A stretch of 64,000 bases of DNA, from positions 5,439,326-5,503,325 of the forward strand of contig FN649740.1 in the NCBI GenBank assembly GCA_000310025.1. Direction: 5' to 3'. The notes under the pieces are model-generated. The model made no database searches, was not told the DNA's origin, and saw only the letters and a list, made by a program, of their open reading frames with translations. The stretch comes from Ectocarpus siliculosus. Taxonomy: Eukaryota; Sar; Phaeophyceae; Ectocarpales; Ectocarpaceae. Shown here in pieces: positions 36,126 to 48,386 of the stretch; the first letter of the stretch is position 1, and the number at the start of each line of letters is the position of its first letter. Both the position numbers and the translations under genes were made by a program.

Positions 36126-39100
36126 TACTACTGTACAGCAACAACAAACTGTAAGAGTGAAATGACGTCTCCTCACCTCTCCCTGGACGGAGTCGTGGCC
36201 TACGGGCGGGTACCTGCTAGCGTCAAACCCTTTTTTCTTGGTGATGTAGGCTCTCCCCTTCGCCACCTCTGCCACGAAGATGCTTCGCAACTTTTTCCCG
36301 TTCTCCTTTGGGACCAAAGCCAAGAAAACCGCAAGAGGGGTGTGATAGGAAAGTGAACACGGGGTCGAAAAAACGCATCTTAGCGGTTCGAGCATCGCGT
36401 CCAGGGGGGGTTATCGAGTTCTCTTTTGGGGCACTCCCACCGGTACTCAAGAACCGTTTCATGTGGTGGCTCCACGTATTGCTGGGGGCGTCTACGAGAT
36501 CTACGAGATGCCCCCACGAACGAAATAGGTACCTGGAAACATGCGTACCTTCTTCTCAGTACCCAAAGCGTATGAACTGGCTTTGGTAGCGGCCTTGCTG
36601 AAGTACACTCCCGGCCCGAACCGCGTCGAGGTTTTCCCGAGCTTGAAGCCTTGCAAGCAAATGTTGCAAAGGTTGCAGCCCTGCTGCCCGCATGGGGCAG
36701 CGTTCTGATAGGACGGCGAATAGGCAGCGCGGAAGAGTTCAGCTCTCGTTTTTGTTTACCACGGCATGTATGCATAGGGTTGCATGGGCGGACAAATACC
36801 CCCCCGCGGCGTCCACCTGCAATACGTGCCGTGCCGGAGAGGTTGGATGATAAACACTGCATATGGTTATCTCCACACGCTCGGACACGTATTGGGTGGG
36901 AGCGAGTCACACTGATCTGGTGGTGAGGAACAGCATTCGCAACGTCTTTCGAAACAGCAAAAAAGGAGTCTGCGCGGCTGCGGCCATCAGCAGCATGTTG
37001 GACATGATGCGTAGCGCAGTCATTTCAAGCAACCAATACGAAAAGGAACTGCATACGACTTCGACAAACACCATCGGGAAAATCCTAAACGGCGATTCGC
37101 CAGCCCCGCCCACCTTCGGGTCGAGGATGAAGTTGCATGCGCTTCTGCAAGAGGTTCCATGGAAGCGTTGGACGACATTCCCCAACCGCCGTGCGTAGTT
37201 TAGATGCTTCTGACGAACACCTGCGGGAACCTTGAGGAGGAGGCAGGTAGCGAGAATTCAAATTTGGTCAGCACCCCGGCGTTGTTGGTCGAACGGACAG
37301 ACAGGTACTTTCGGAGCATCGGCCTGCTGCGGCCCTCTAGTTTGCATTGCCCACCGAAGGCCATTTCACTGTGTCTTGACGCCGCGTCTCTACACTGTAG
37401 TCGTCACACGAACAACAAGGAGGCACATCCACCTCCGACAACGTGCCGTCCTGGCGCCACCTAAATAGAAAACAACTACGAATTGGAGGACTCACTACTC
37501 TGAAACAAGGTTCTCCTCCAACAAAGATGAAGCTTTGTTGAAAAATATTCTTGTACAACCTTTCTGATGAGAAAATCCGAGGGGTGTGTACGTCTAGCTT
37601 CCCGTTTCTGCGATCAGTACTGAATACGGGGACAAGAACACCGACAGACTTGACACCGTGCTACAGCACACAACATGCTCAAGCGTAGCACAGCCAAGCT
37701 GGTCAATATCAATAACCTTTACCACATGATTTCGTCTGGAGAGGGCCGCACCGTGATCCTGAACATTCGCACTATTGCTACCCCGCCTGGCGCCTCCCAA
37801 CCGGGGTAGAAGTCGGCCCGCAGCCGGGAGCAGTCTGGATGGGCGTTACCTAGGGAGGTAAACGTGGCACTTGCACCCTGGCTGCTCAAGACGGTGATGA
37901 GACCCCCAATGAGCGGCACCCTGTTCACCTCTAGACCCTGGCAATACGAGCGATCGACACATCAGCGACCACGAAGGTTATCCCACCTTACAGGCGTCTA
38001 ATAAAGTTGGGGGGAAGGCAGCGCTATTGATGGCACTATCTACTTCTCGGTCAGCGCTTATTCTACCCCCTAAATTGGCTCTTCATCTTCTTCCTCTGTA
38101 CAAAACGAACGAGGATATGGGTGTGCGTTCGTTCCGAGTGCATAGGCAGGGTCGGTCGAGCGAGAGACCTTCGACAGCGCCGTCTAACTTGTACTTTGTA
38201 CAGCAGTACTACTGTACCTTCGGGGTACGCCATCCTTTTTGCTTGTTTTTCTACCGATCAAGCGGGTGGGGCTCCTCCCATCCTCCGAAGAGCGGATCGG
38301 TTGCAAGCCTACTAAATAATACAGTACTCCATTATTCACCATCCCCCAACCCCCTTGGGTGTTGCTGCACATGCATTTCAGGTCCAATAGTAAGTTCACC
38401 TGCAGCTGAATCGAGAGACTTCGAATTTCGTCGACTTGTTCCCTGCGCAACTGCGCTAGCGTTGCCACTTGCTTCTGCAAGTCGTTTTCCACCAGTCGTG
38501 CCAACCCGCTCCTGATCTTCTGCTCCTTTGTATGGGACAGCCCTTGGCTCTTCTTTTCTTTTTGCAACGTCTCCATCTGATTTCGCAGCTCGATCTCCAC
38601 GGATTGCGCCTGGATATTCGTCTGACGAAGGAAATGCATGGTTTTCTCCTGCATCGCCGTCTTCGCTCGCTCTTCTCTTAAGGCCACCTCTAAGGCCGCC
38701 TTTTCGTCCTCAACCGCCTTCAACCGGGCCGCGGCCATCTCCTCGCTTCTCCGGAGGTTGTCGTGGAGCTTCAGCAAGGACGCATGCAGTTCCTGTATCA
38801 TCTCCTCTTCGTTGCCCGTGCGCACCAACTCTTCTTGCTTTCTCAGCAGTCTCTCGTCGACAGGGTCTTCACCCGGGGACTCCTTAGGTCCGTAGGATTG
38901 TCGGGATGGATCAGCATTTGTCTCCTCCTCCTCCTCTCCATTGCCGTTGGGTTGAACCTGCCCGACCCGCGGCAAGATGCCCTCAAGCTCACCTGCGAGC
39001 AAGATCATGTGTGCTGCCGCCGCTTGTGCTGGTGGCGTCGTCTCTTCTTCGGCCTGCGCCGATCCTTCTGGCGGCGGAGTCTTCGACTTCGACCATTTTG

Positions 39101-39143
39101 AGCTGTGCCAACGCCAGTGGGTTATTTTGTGCCAAGCCTTCAT
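35054..39143 (-). CDS. PARP-type ADP-ribosyltransferase with N-terminal coiled coil, copy B
   Basis: Six phase-0 exons: 39143-38400, 37937-37752, 37230-37114, 36704-36549, 36305-36177 and 35143-35054, giving 473 residues. The start aligns with the other copies (MKAWHKITHWRWHSS). The N-terminal half is a charged coiled coil (RRSEEMAAARLKAVEDEKAA). The catalytic half has QRFHGTS (His334), GPGVYFS (Tyr383), AEVAKG, YPPVGHDSV and EELVVYKEEAALPTHLVVY (Glu453), so the H-Y-E residues are intact. The four-Cys segment reads CGQQGCNLCNIC. Splice sites mirror copies A and C. It diverges most just before the catalytic core: exon 2 starts GLEVNRVPLIGG where A and C have VLQRNG. The Tyr region (KAATKASSY) also differs. 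It lacks the extra exon of copy A. Function in vivo is inferred only from the fold. Confidence 0.83.
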
Positions 39144-41193
39144 TCTGTCGCGACCAGAGCCTTTCTCGCTACAGCAGTAGTACCTACTCTAAGGACAGCG
39201 TGCATTCGAGACACGAGCGGCGGAATTCGGAACCTACCGAATGCCAGGACCGTTCCCAGGAAACTTCTTTAGGAGTAGGAGATGAGAATTTTCTCTGACG
39301 ATCTTACAGCAGTGTACCGTTTATTATGTTGTATCAAAGACTTTTACACATTTTCTATGTATGCATACCTTGTGCGCAAAGGAGTGGCTGCTAATACGAG
39401 CGATGAAACCTACCGAATGCCACGGCCACCCCAGAGGATGTCGTACTGCTGTGGAAACAATGCGCGTCTGTACTTGACGTACATACTTTTTTTGTATGTT
39501 GCTGTCTACAATCGACCCGTTTGACAAGGTGACGGTTAACGTTGTAACCTGGTATATTGTAGGTCACGAATTTTCCCATCACTTACGCATGTGTGTCTCA
39601 AGGCAATTAATGGCTCAGGTGAAACCTTCTGTCCATCATCGTATGTATGTCTGCACATCACCTTCTGACAGAAGGGTGTGGTGACGGTCTTGTCAAAACA
39701 CCTTGCTTGTTCGTGCGAAACTCGCACGGAGACTCGGGTTGTTGGGAATGCATCCTTTCTGAGTCAGTCCGAGAGAGGTTTTCCCTTTTTTTACCAGAAC
39801 GTTTGTCCATGGTGTTGAGAAGCACGATAACCACTAGACCACTGGTCAGCCGCTGACTAGTGGTCTAGTGGAGTGGTTATCGTGCTCCGCAACAGATGGC
39901 AGTCTTTCGCTTTGTGATGCGTTTCGACTCCACCATCCCCGGCGTCCTCGCATTGTGCGATTCGTGCGCTTTCTGTAAGGGACTACATTAGAGCGTCCGA
40001 TGACTTCTTTTCCGATGGACTCCAAGCGATTGTCATCACATTTGTCGTTGTTTCCGCCCGGTGAAAAGAACCATTTCATTGGAAAGAAAGCCAGTCTCAA
40101 CTTCCTCTCGACAACAATCGTATGCAGACATCGAGTTAATCCCAGACCTATAATGCGGGTAGCGGCCAAACAAGAGCAACCCAATGAACTATATTTTCCA
40201 ACCCTAGATGAGACGATCAGAGTATCCCAACGAATTGCCCGACTCAATAGGAGACGACCAGCTGTAGCAAGGCGTACCACGACTGTTATTTACCCTCCTT
40301 CCTCGCGTCCGAGTCGCGTACAGTATGGTGCGTATGATTCGCAACACAACAGCCACTAACTCTCATGGATTGGCACGTGTTTTGCGGGAAACAGCAACAA
40401 CCATGTTCTAGGCAAACACGGCTCGTTCATCACCGTCCATAGCTTTCTTACATGCATCGACGGTACCCCAAGGGGAAACACGTTGACGCACAACCGACTG
40501 CACAGCCGACACCTCACCGGTGGGTTCTCTACAAAAGAGGCGTTCCCGGTTTTTCCCCGGCGTTTGTACCTGGAAAGTCTTGCGTATGGTGATGGCGTTA
40601 ACACTTGTCTCGACTCCACAATCTCCAGCGTACTCAACGCGCGTTGGGGAATTTTCTCCCTCCCTACGGGGCTCAAGAGTCCCACGAAGTCATGTCACCC
40701 AAACTAAGCTGCCGTCAACACATCTATCTTAGGGTTTCGTTCGGCTAAGACTCTGCCGACCTCCATCATTCAACCAATCTTGGAAAACAAGCCAGCCAGA
40801 AATGACCTCGAAACACCAGCGTGCTACAACAACGAATGCTAAACCCATCAGGAAGTGGTTGTGGCCGCAGCAAGTCAGACACAAAATCCCTGACAGCTCG
40901 TATGCGCCCCGAACTTCACGAACTCGTTTTCCACATTCGGGTGAAACTTCTCCCGGTGAACTACAGCTTCTCTTGTCTTGTATCCTCACTCGCTCATGTG
41001 CTAGGTAAAATCTAAAGGTGGCTTCACAACAATTCTGGAAAATGGCAGTCCGTCCAGGCACCCATCAGTCTCGGTGCGTGTTTCCAGCGGCACTACGCAA
41101 CCGACGAGTTATCCCGCGCATGGTGGCTTGAATCCTGTCGCCCGGCGTGACGTCTCATGATGAACACTGTATTGTAGAGTGTAGTGGCGGGGT
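39144..41193. other. Intergenic between PARP-like copies B and C
   Basis: The 5' flank of B near 39210-39265 resembles those of A and C, and a shorter echo (GAAACCTACCGAATGCCACG) recurs at about 39405. The tRNA-like inverted repeat lies at 39831-39935. The rest shows no recognisable gene. Confidence 0.45.
39831..39935 (+). repeat. tRNA-like inverted repeat, possible SINE head
   Basis: AGCACGATAACCACTAGACC at 39831 is repeated inverted as GGTCTAGTGG, GTGGTTATCGTGCT at 39859-39887, with a 5-b insertion in the right arm. The right arm resembles a tRNA 5' half with an A box (TGGTCTAGTGG). About 40 b further on, GTTTCGACTCC near 39921 resembles a B box (GGTTCGANTCC). No full cloverleaf forms, so a tRNA-derived SINE fragment is more likely than a tRNA gene. 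Confidence 0.4.
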
Positions 41194-44100
41194 CTACGGA
41201 AGGCTGTAGACGACTAGATGGGTCGGTAGCGCGGCCTCCTCCTTGTACACAACCAGCTCCTCGAAGGCCAACCCTTTTCCAACCTGCCCACGATTGTTGT
41301 TGTGTTGGTGTTTTGTTGCAGGGCGCGAAGAACGGCGTGAGTGCAGTGCGCAATGCACAGCCATAGAGGGAACCTACCTCTAGGCGTACCGTCATCGTAT
41401 TATATCTTGGATGTCGCATTGCATGCCTTCATTCGACCATTCGGCGGCGGCTACGCATTTTTTTTCGCCCCACACGTTTTTCGTCCAAGCGGCGGCGTTC
41501 ACCTTACTCTGGAACCCGAGCGCTGACGGTTTTCTGTGACGAACAATGGTTGTACCTACCACATGCTGTAAAGCGTGCGAAGATTCTCCCACGGCCAACC
41601 TCGCGAGGAACAGCATACTGCAACCCTCCTACTACAAGCGTCAAGATGCTATACGAGACGCGCTACCATAGAAGAAGAGTGGGGTAGTTGGCCTCGTTGG
41701 TATTGAAACTCCTGAGGGCGAGATTACTCGCAAACTTGGGGTGTATTCATTACTGTCAAAGATGCGAACGGACTATCCCATGCGATAAAAATATGTGGAT
41801 ATTTCTGCCTTGTTACGATTTATATGGCCTCCCCGTGCAGCATCTTCGGGTCTCGACGGGGAAGGATGATACTGGTCGTCGGCGAACGCAACATAGCATC
41901 GGTGAACAGCAACATAGCATCGAGCGCCCCCCGCCTTCGATCGGGCTCTGACAAGGGTTGTCCAACTTTGTCATGGTACATGTTCAATACGTGGCCTACC
42001 CAGTGAGGCTATCCTCTCCCTTCACGGATTGTGCTGCCATTTGATTTTTGTTTTTCTTCGTATATCTGGATTTTGGTCTGACAACCGGGAGCATTTCTTT
42101 GGCGAGTGATGGAGCCAACACTGCGTCTTAGCACTTTTTCGTCATCTGCAACTATTTGGGGGTAACCGGTGACCACGCGGCATGGTTCCTTTTCCTTACT
42201 GGTTGCGAGACAGGACGTGTCCAAGCCGAGGTTCGATCAGCTTTTTCGTCAGGAGGCAACAACGAACAACGGCAACCAACAGCAAGCATTGGCACTATGG
42301 CCTGCACACCGGTTCTCCTCACCTCAGCCTGGACGGAGTCATGGCCTACTGGCGGGTAGGTGCCACCGTCAAACCCGGTGTCCTTGGTGATGAACGACCT
42401 CCCTTTGGCCACGTCGGCCACAATGATACATCGCAACTTTTTCCCTCTTCCCTCTGCCTGAAAAGAGCACAGGCGGCGATGCGACGGAAAACGACACGAA
42501 AGTATGCATTAATGACGAGCAGGACAAGAACTTCGCGGTTCGAGCATCCGATCCGGGGAGGGGGTGTTCGAGATGGTTATTTGGACACTCCCGGCAGTAC
42601 GCAAGATTATCTTCCATGTGTTGGCAAAGCTTGTTGCCGAGGAGTTCTAGGAAATCCCCCAAAAAACCAACGACTGAGGCCGACCTTTCTTCTTGAATAC
42701 ATCGGACATTTTCGCACCTTTTTCTCTGTCCCCTGAGCGTAGCCATTGGCCTTGGCGGGCTTGGTACTGAAGTACACACCCTGTCCGAACCGCCGGGAGG
42801 CCTTGCCGAGCTTGAAGCCTCGCAAACAAATGTTGCATAACTTGCAAGCCTGCAGTCCGCACGGGGAAGCTTTCTGGATGCGACGGCGAGGCAACAGTGG
42901 GAGAGAGGTCAGTTCTCGTGAGTTTCGACCAGGGCGTGCACGGCCGTACAAGCGGAAAAACACCGCCCACACACACGACGCCAGAAAACTTGTTGTAAAA
43001 GTTGTTTGAGGAGCACTGCTATCACAAGGCTGCAGCAGGGGACGGGCACCATGTGGTTTATTTCCACATGCTCATGCCACTCCTTCTGTACGAGACGTTC
43101 TCGACAAGACTCCGCAAACGTGATAAGTAACAAGGTACCGGCGCCGACACCGCCAACAAGACCACCCCCCCCACCCCCCACCTTCGGGTCGATGATAAAG
43201 TTACACGTGCTTCTGCAAGAGGTTCCATGGAAGCGCTGGACGACATTCCCGTGACTCCGTACGTAGCCGGCGTGCGTTTCGCCAACGCCTGCGGGGACCT
43301 GGGAGAGGGGCCAGGCCGCGAGCGTTCAAGCTTGGTCAGCGCACCCCAGCGTTGGTCGAATGAGCACACAGGGGTTTTGGGCATCGGTCTGTAACTAAAC
43401 GCGCGGCACTATGCTTGTAACCGGCCCGCGAAGGCCATCACTGAGTGTATTATTGACACCGCATCACTTGCCGTCACACGCAGAACAAGGAGGTATCCAA
43501 CCTCGAATCGCGTGCCGTTCGGGCGGCACCTAGCAAGCAACAACGGTGAGGAGGACACGCCGGCCTAGTGCTGTGTCCGGACAGCCCTACTTTTCGATGC
43601 ACTTTTGACCCTTGTGGGGACGAAATCCGAGGCATGCGTGCGTCTGGCTGCAACCTGCTATTCAAAGTTCTGCGGGCAGCCTTGAAGACGGGGTTAAGGG
43701 CGCAGGGCCAACACCATGCTATACAAACTGCTCAAACGGCACACACACGAGCTTTCAAAGATATTCATCGCGTGCTTTCCTCTATTGGTACTAATAGAGA
43801 GGGGCGCACCGTGATCCTGAAGATTCGCTCTATTGCGAGCCCAGTCAGGGTTCTCCAGCCGGATAAGAAGTCGGCGCGTAGCCGTGGACAATCTGGATGG
43901 CTGTCACCTAGAGCACTAAGCGTGGCATTTGCACCCTGGGTGCTCCCTACCGTTAAGACACTGTCAATGTGCGGTTCCCCGTTCCGCTGCAGAACCTGGC
44001 ATTTCAAACGATCGACACCGAAGAAACCACAAAGGTAAGCTTAGACCACCTTGAAGGGTGTCGAATAGTTGGGGGAGAGGGGCGAGACAGCGCTAGTTTT

Positions 44101-45614
44101 GCGTGTGTCGGTCGAACTCTTCGAATCACGCATCGGGCCTGTACTCCGTAGGCGTTTTTTTTTCGCCATGTAGGTTCACTAACATTCATTCCACACTATT
44201 TTCAGTACAATAGTCATCAACGAAATCGACAACGAAAATACGAGGCGATCACCTACGGAGTATACGCCTGGCCACAACGGAACTATTGGCGCTCCTTCAC
44301 CTTCCTCGAACACGAAACAATTTGTCTTTCTTGTGACTCTTGTGGCTGTTCGTGCCATGCCGAGTAGACAGCAGTGGTACGTACCGAACGAGAGACAGAC
44401 ACTGATGCCTTAACAAAAACAATCCGAAAACAAATTTGAGAGAGTCATGCGCACAGGTCTCGAGACCGGCCTGTTGATCATGCAGAGGAAATCACGTAAG
44501 AGCAGTACTTCAGTAATGGGGGTGGCCACAAAGCCATTGTCACAGGCAGTAAATGAACCCCATTTCGCAGATTCTTCCTACGCACAGCAGTCGATTTCTA
44601 CCGAGTTCCTGCCTGTTGATTTGCCTGCTGACTGAGAGGAGAATAACGGTCGAGACGGGATTCTTGAGTGAGGACCACCTCCAAAGAGTCTACTTGCTAT
44701 CTAGTCCCACAACTTGGTATTTTCGTTGCTGACGTTTGCTGATGCAGACATGCTCAGGTTGTTGAGTCCACTACTGGTGCGGAACAGATTGCATGGCCAA
44801 GCCCGCGATTTCGAAGATGGGCACCGAATTCGTATGCATATGTACAAAATACGCGCAGCAGTAAAAGTTTCACCTGCAGCTGAGCCAAGAGAACTCGAAT
44901 TTCGTTCGCTTGCTGCCCGGTTGACTGCTCGAGCGTGGCCACCTGCTTCCGCAAATCCTTTTCCACCAGCCGTGCCAACCCGCTCCTGACCTTCTCCTCT
45001 TTCGTTTGAAATCGCCCTTCGCCGTGGCCACTTGCTATCTTCAACGTCTCCACCTGGTCTCGCAGCTCGGTCTCCAACGACTGCGCCTCGATATTTGTCT
45101 CCCGAAGGAAATGCATGGTTTTCTGCTGTCTCGCGGTCTTCGCCCTCTCCGCCAGTAAGGCCACCTCCAAGGCAGCCTTTTCGTCCTCAACTACCTTCAA
45201 CCGGGCAGCCGCCATCTCCTCGCTCCTCCGGAGGTCATCGCGCAACTGCAGCAAGGAGGCACGCAGCTCCTGTATCTCCTCTTTGTCGCCAGCGCGCACC
45301 AACTCTTGCTTTCTCAGCAGTCTCTCGTCGGCATTGTCCCCACCCCGGCGCTGCTCTTCGGCAACGAACCCCATGGCTCCGTAGGAGTGTCGGGATGGAT
45401 CAACCTTTGTCTCCTCCTCCTCCTCTTGGTTGACATCGGGTTGATTCTCGCCGATCCGCGAAGTGTTGCCGTCAAGCTCGCTTACGAGCCAAACGATACT
45501 CTTGCTGTTGTGGTTTCCAACTGACTGTACCGGTGCCCTCGGTAGCGGAGACTCCAACTCCGAGCATTTGGAGCCGCGTCTTCGCCAGCGGGTCGCCTTG
45601 TGCCAAAGCTTCAT
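41194..45614 (-). CDS. PARP-type ADP-ribosyltransferase with N-terminal coiled coil, copy C
   Basis: Six phase-0 exons: 45614-44874, 43995-43810, 43298-43182, 42873-42718, 42457-42323 and 41283-41194, giving 474 residues. The N-terminus (MKLWHKATRWRRRGSK) is followed by an acidic linker and a charged coiled coil (EEMAAARLKVVEDEKAALEV). The catalytic half carries QRFHGTS (His333), GQGVYFS (Tyr382), ADVAKG, YPPVGHDSV and EELVVYKEEAALPTHLVVY (Glu454), so the NAD-binding H-Y-E set is complete. The Cys cluster reads CGLQACKLCNIC. Splice sites match copy B in number and phase; the fifth exon is two codons longer because its acceptor (TTTTCAG) is shifted. The 3' end is very close to copy B over the last exon, suggesting recent duplication or gene conversion there. 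Likely mono- or poly-ADP-ribosylation of unknown targets. Confidence 0.85.
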
Positions 45615-47101
45615 TTTGTCGGGGCCGGAGCTTGCTGTGTAGATGCTCGCCCGTCATGCCAGCATCGCCTGCAGACGACAACATTCAACCAACAATCTGA
45701 GGCGGAACCTACCGACAGATCAGTGCCAGGAACATTCCCAGCAAGGGATGGACTTTTCGAATTTTCTGGAAATTTCTTTGGTCGGAGGTTTCACACCTCT
45801 GCTTGGCAGCAGTAGCCACAACGTCCTGGTCCTGTTTGACAAGCTGTACAAATACAGAGGATGCCATAATGAAGTGATGCTTGACGAGACGGCTCCAACA
45901 ACCAATGAATACTGCCGTAGTCGAGCTTTCGTTTGTGGTATCTTGGCAGCATACAGCCAGTGCATACTCAGTCATCCCGCCCTCCCTCTCTTGCGGCAGA
46001 GAAAGCACGGTGGGCCGGAATACTCGGGCCGAGTAACCCAGCAGGTACAGCAGTAGCACAGCAGTATCGGTGCTTCTTCTCTCCAGGATACTGCTGCTGT
46101 ACAACAGTGCTGATTCAATGGATGGAGCAGAGAGAAGGGTGGTGTGATCGACGTTGAATGATTGCTGCGAGAGGAGAGGAGCACACCATGCAGCAAGTGG
46201 AGGGATACTACCATCAACGGGAGCTGGCAGCGAGTGCAAAAATAACCCGGGAGCTTTGACGTCTACCTTCAACGGAATCGGACTACAGTAGTACCGTGCT
46301 GCCGTGCGTGGAGGGTTGCACAAAAAAATTGAGTATTATTGTATTTGTTCTCTACAGACTGACTCCGATCCTATCGACCCGTGGTCAGATGTTTGACTTG
46401 TGCAAGCACGGCACTCGCACGATTAAGTGCCAGAGTATTCGGTTCAACATGATAAAAGGGTCTGGTCGAGTTGGCGGCCCTCTCCCGTTAAACATTTTCA
46501 TCTTCAGGCAAAAGAAAGCAAAAAAGTAGCATCATCGAGGTTTCTTTGTTGTTGGCGTTGCCACGTGGGCAATCCGCCGTCTAGGTTGAACACCTTGCGA
46601 CGCCAAGTGTCTATTTCCTACAAATGCAAAAAAGCCTAACCGATCCAAAGAACGCGTCCTAAAACTGCTGACACAAGGTACCTGAGGCAAAATTCTCAGA
46701 CCCTCCCGATTTAACTATGTACAAGCATCGCCGTCGTACCGTATCAAGTCGTCGTTATCGTCGTCGACGGTCACCAAACTGACCATACATAGATACGTGA
46801 AACTTGAAATAACTGCAAACGTCCCCCCTTTCGTCACCCGACCATCCCGCTTCCTCTATATTCGAGCCTACATAGCATCGAGAATTTTCCACCTACAACA
46901 TCGCCGTATTGGCCGTTATTTAGTGCCAAACTTTCTCGCGCTGCCGCCGCAAAGAACGGTAGAATACATATTTACAGTGGCAGGCACGTTTTAGCGACCC
47001 CCTTGTTTAGCGACACATGCCCTGAAAGTGACCACACTCCCTGCCGACACTACCAGGCGCCGCAAAAAAACGGCCCCACCATTGTATCATCATGAACATG
47101 C
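45615..47101. other. Intergenic between PARP-like copy C and the TIGR01589 gene
   Basis: The region holds the 5' flank of copy C (GCGGAACCTACC near 45702), a family-1 foldback relic and the 3' flank of the next gene. Open frames of 70-200 codons overlap on both strands without motifs. Confidence 0.45.
45870..45955. mobile_element. Foldback relic (family 1)
   Basis: The core CTTGACGAGACGGCTCCAAC and the right arm GTCGAGCTTTCG followed by GTGGTATCTTGGCAGCATAC match the order seen in the copy at about 52700-52940. The left arm is not recognisable, so this is a fragment. Confidence 0.5.
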
Positions 47102-48322
47102 TCAAGGCTTTATAACCTCGTTGCCGATGTGGACATCGACGTCCATCGCCTCAGCACCCGGAGCTGCCGCAGCCCCAATATCCGCGGTCGGATGAGCGGA
47201 GGCGCCCTGTGATGCAGGGGCAGGACCAGCGGCAGCCATGGCAGCGGTAGCAGCAGCTGACGATGCGGGGTCCATCGCGCCTCCTGCATCCATCCGACCA
47301 GTCTCTTCCGTCGTCCCTTGTGGGATACCTGATCCCAGAGAGAGAGAGGCGTCACGTATCACAGCGTATGCAAGAGGGTGGGGTACTCATACATATTCAT
47401 TTTCCCATACCCGCCATGCTATCGCTGGCTGCGAATACCATTCGCGATGAAGGCTTCACTACTGCCGAGAGTCGATGTTCGGGCGCGGGGGGGGGGCGTC
47501 TCTGATAAGGGACGCATGAAGGGAATCCTTGCTTACCCACTCCCCTTCCCCTCCTGACGCTTGAGGGGATAGTGAGTCTCCAAGCGTAGCGACCATGTCC
47601 AAGCCTCGAACGCTACCGGTTCACTAGAGTTAGCGTACGACCTCCTGGCACCCAGACCCAGTCTGTATCCGGCAACACCTTCCATATCCTTTCCTTCTAC
47701 AACTTGCGCTCATCATCTCGCTCTCAAGGGCAGAAACCTCCCCGTAGCCCTGCCGCCACGCCACCAACTGCTAGGTCTCACCTGCTCCGAGCCCCAAGCC
47801 CTCTCCGCTCAGCGGCTCGAACCCGGCCACCGCCGCCGCAGCCCCTGCCTCAACTGCCGCCGTCGCCGCCGCCTCCATCGCCGCTGTTGCTGTGATTGCG
47901 TTGTCTTGCGGTGCCGCTATCGTTTCCGGCTGCGCAGGTAGCCGCGGTTCGGCAACGCCAGCGGCAGAGCCTGCAGCGGGTTTGCTAGCGGCAGCAGCAG
48001 GGCCAGGACCGGGCTCACTAACGGTAGCACCGGCAACGGCAGCAGCGGCACTAACGGCTGCACCAGCATCAGCATCAGCGAGAGGGGCGGGAGAAGAACC
48101 AGGGGCCGTTACGACGCATGCCTCTGGCGGTGGCACAACCCCGCCCACGTTCGCTGCCCCTGCCCCTGCCCCTGCCCCTGCCCCTGCCCCTGCCACCGCG
48201 GCCTCTTCTGCCGCAGAAGAGAGAAACGGGGGGAGTGGCACACTGCCGGCGATCACGGGAGCAGCAGTAGCAGCAGTAGCAGCAGTAGCAGCAGTAGCAG
48301 CAGTAGCAGCAGCAGTAGCAGC

Positions 48323-48386
<64 letters not shown>

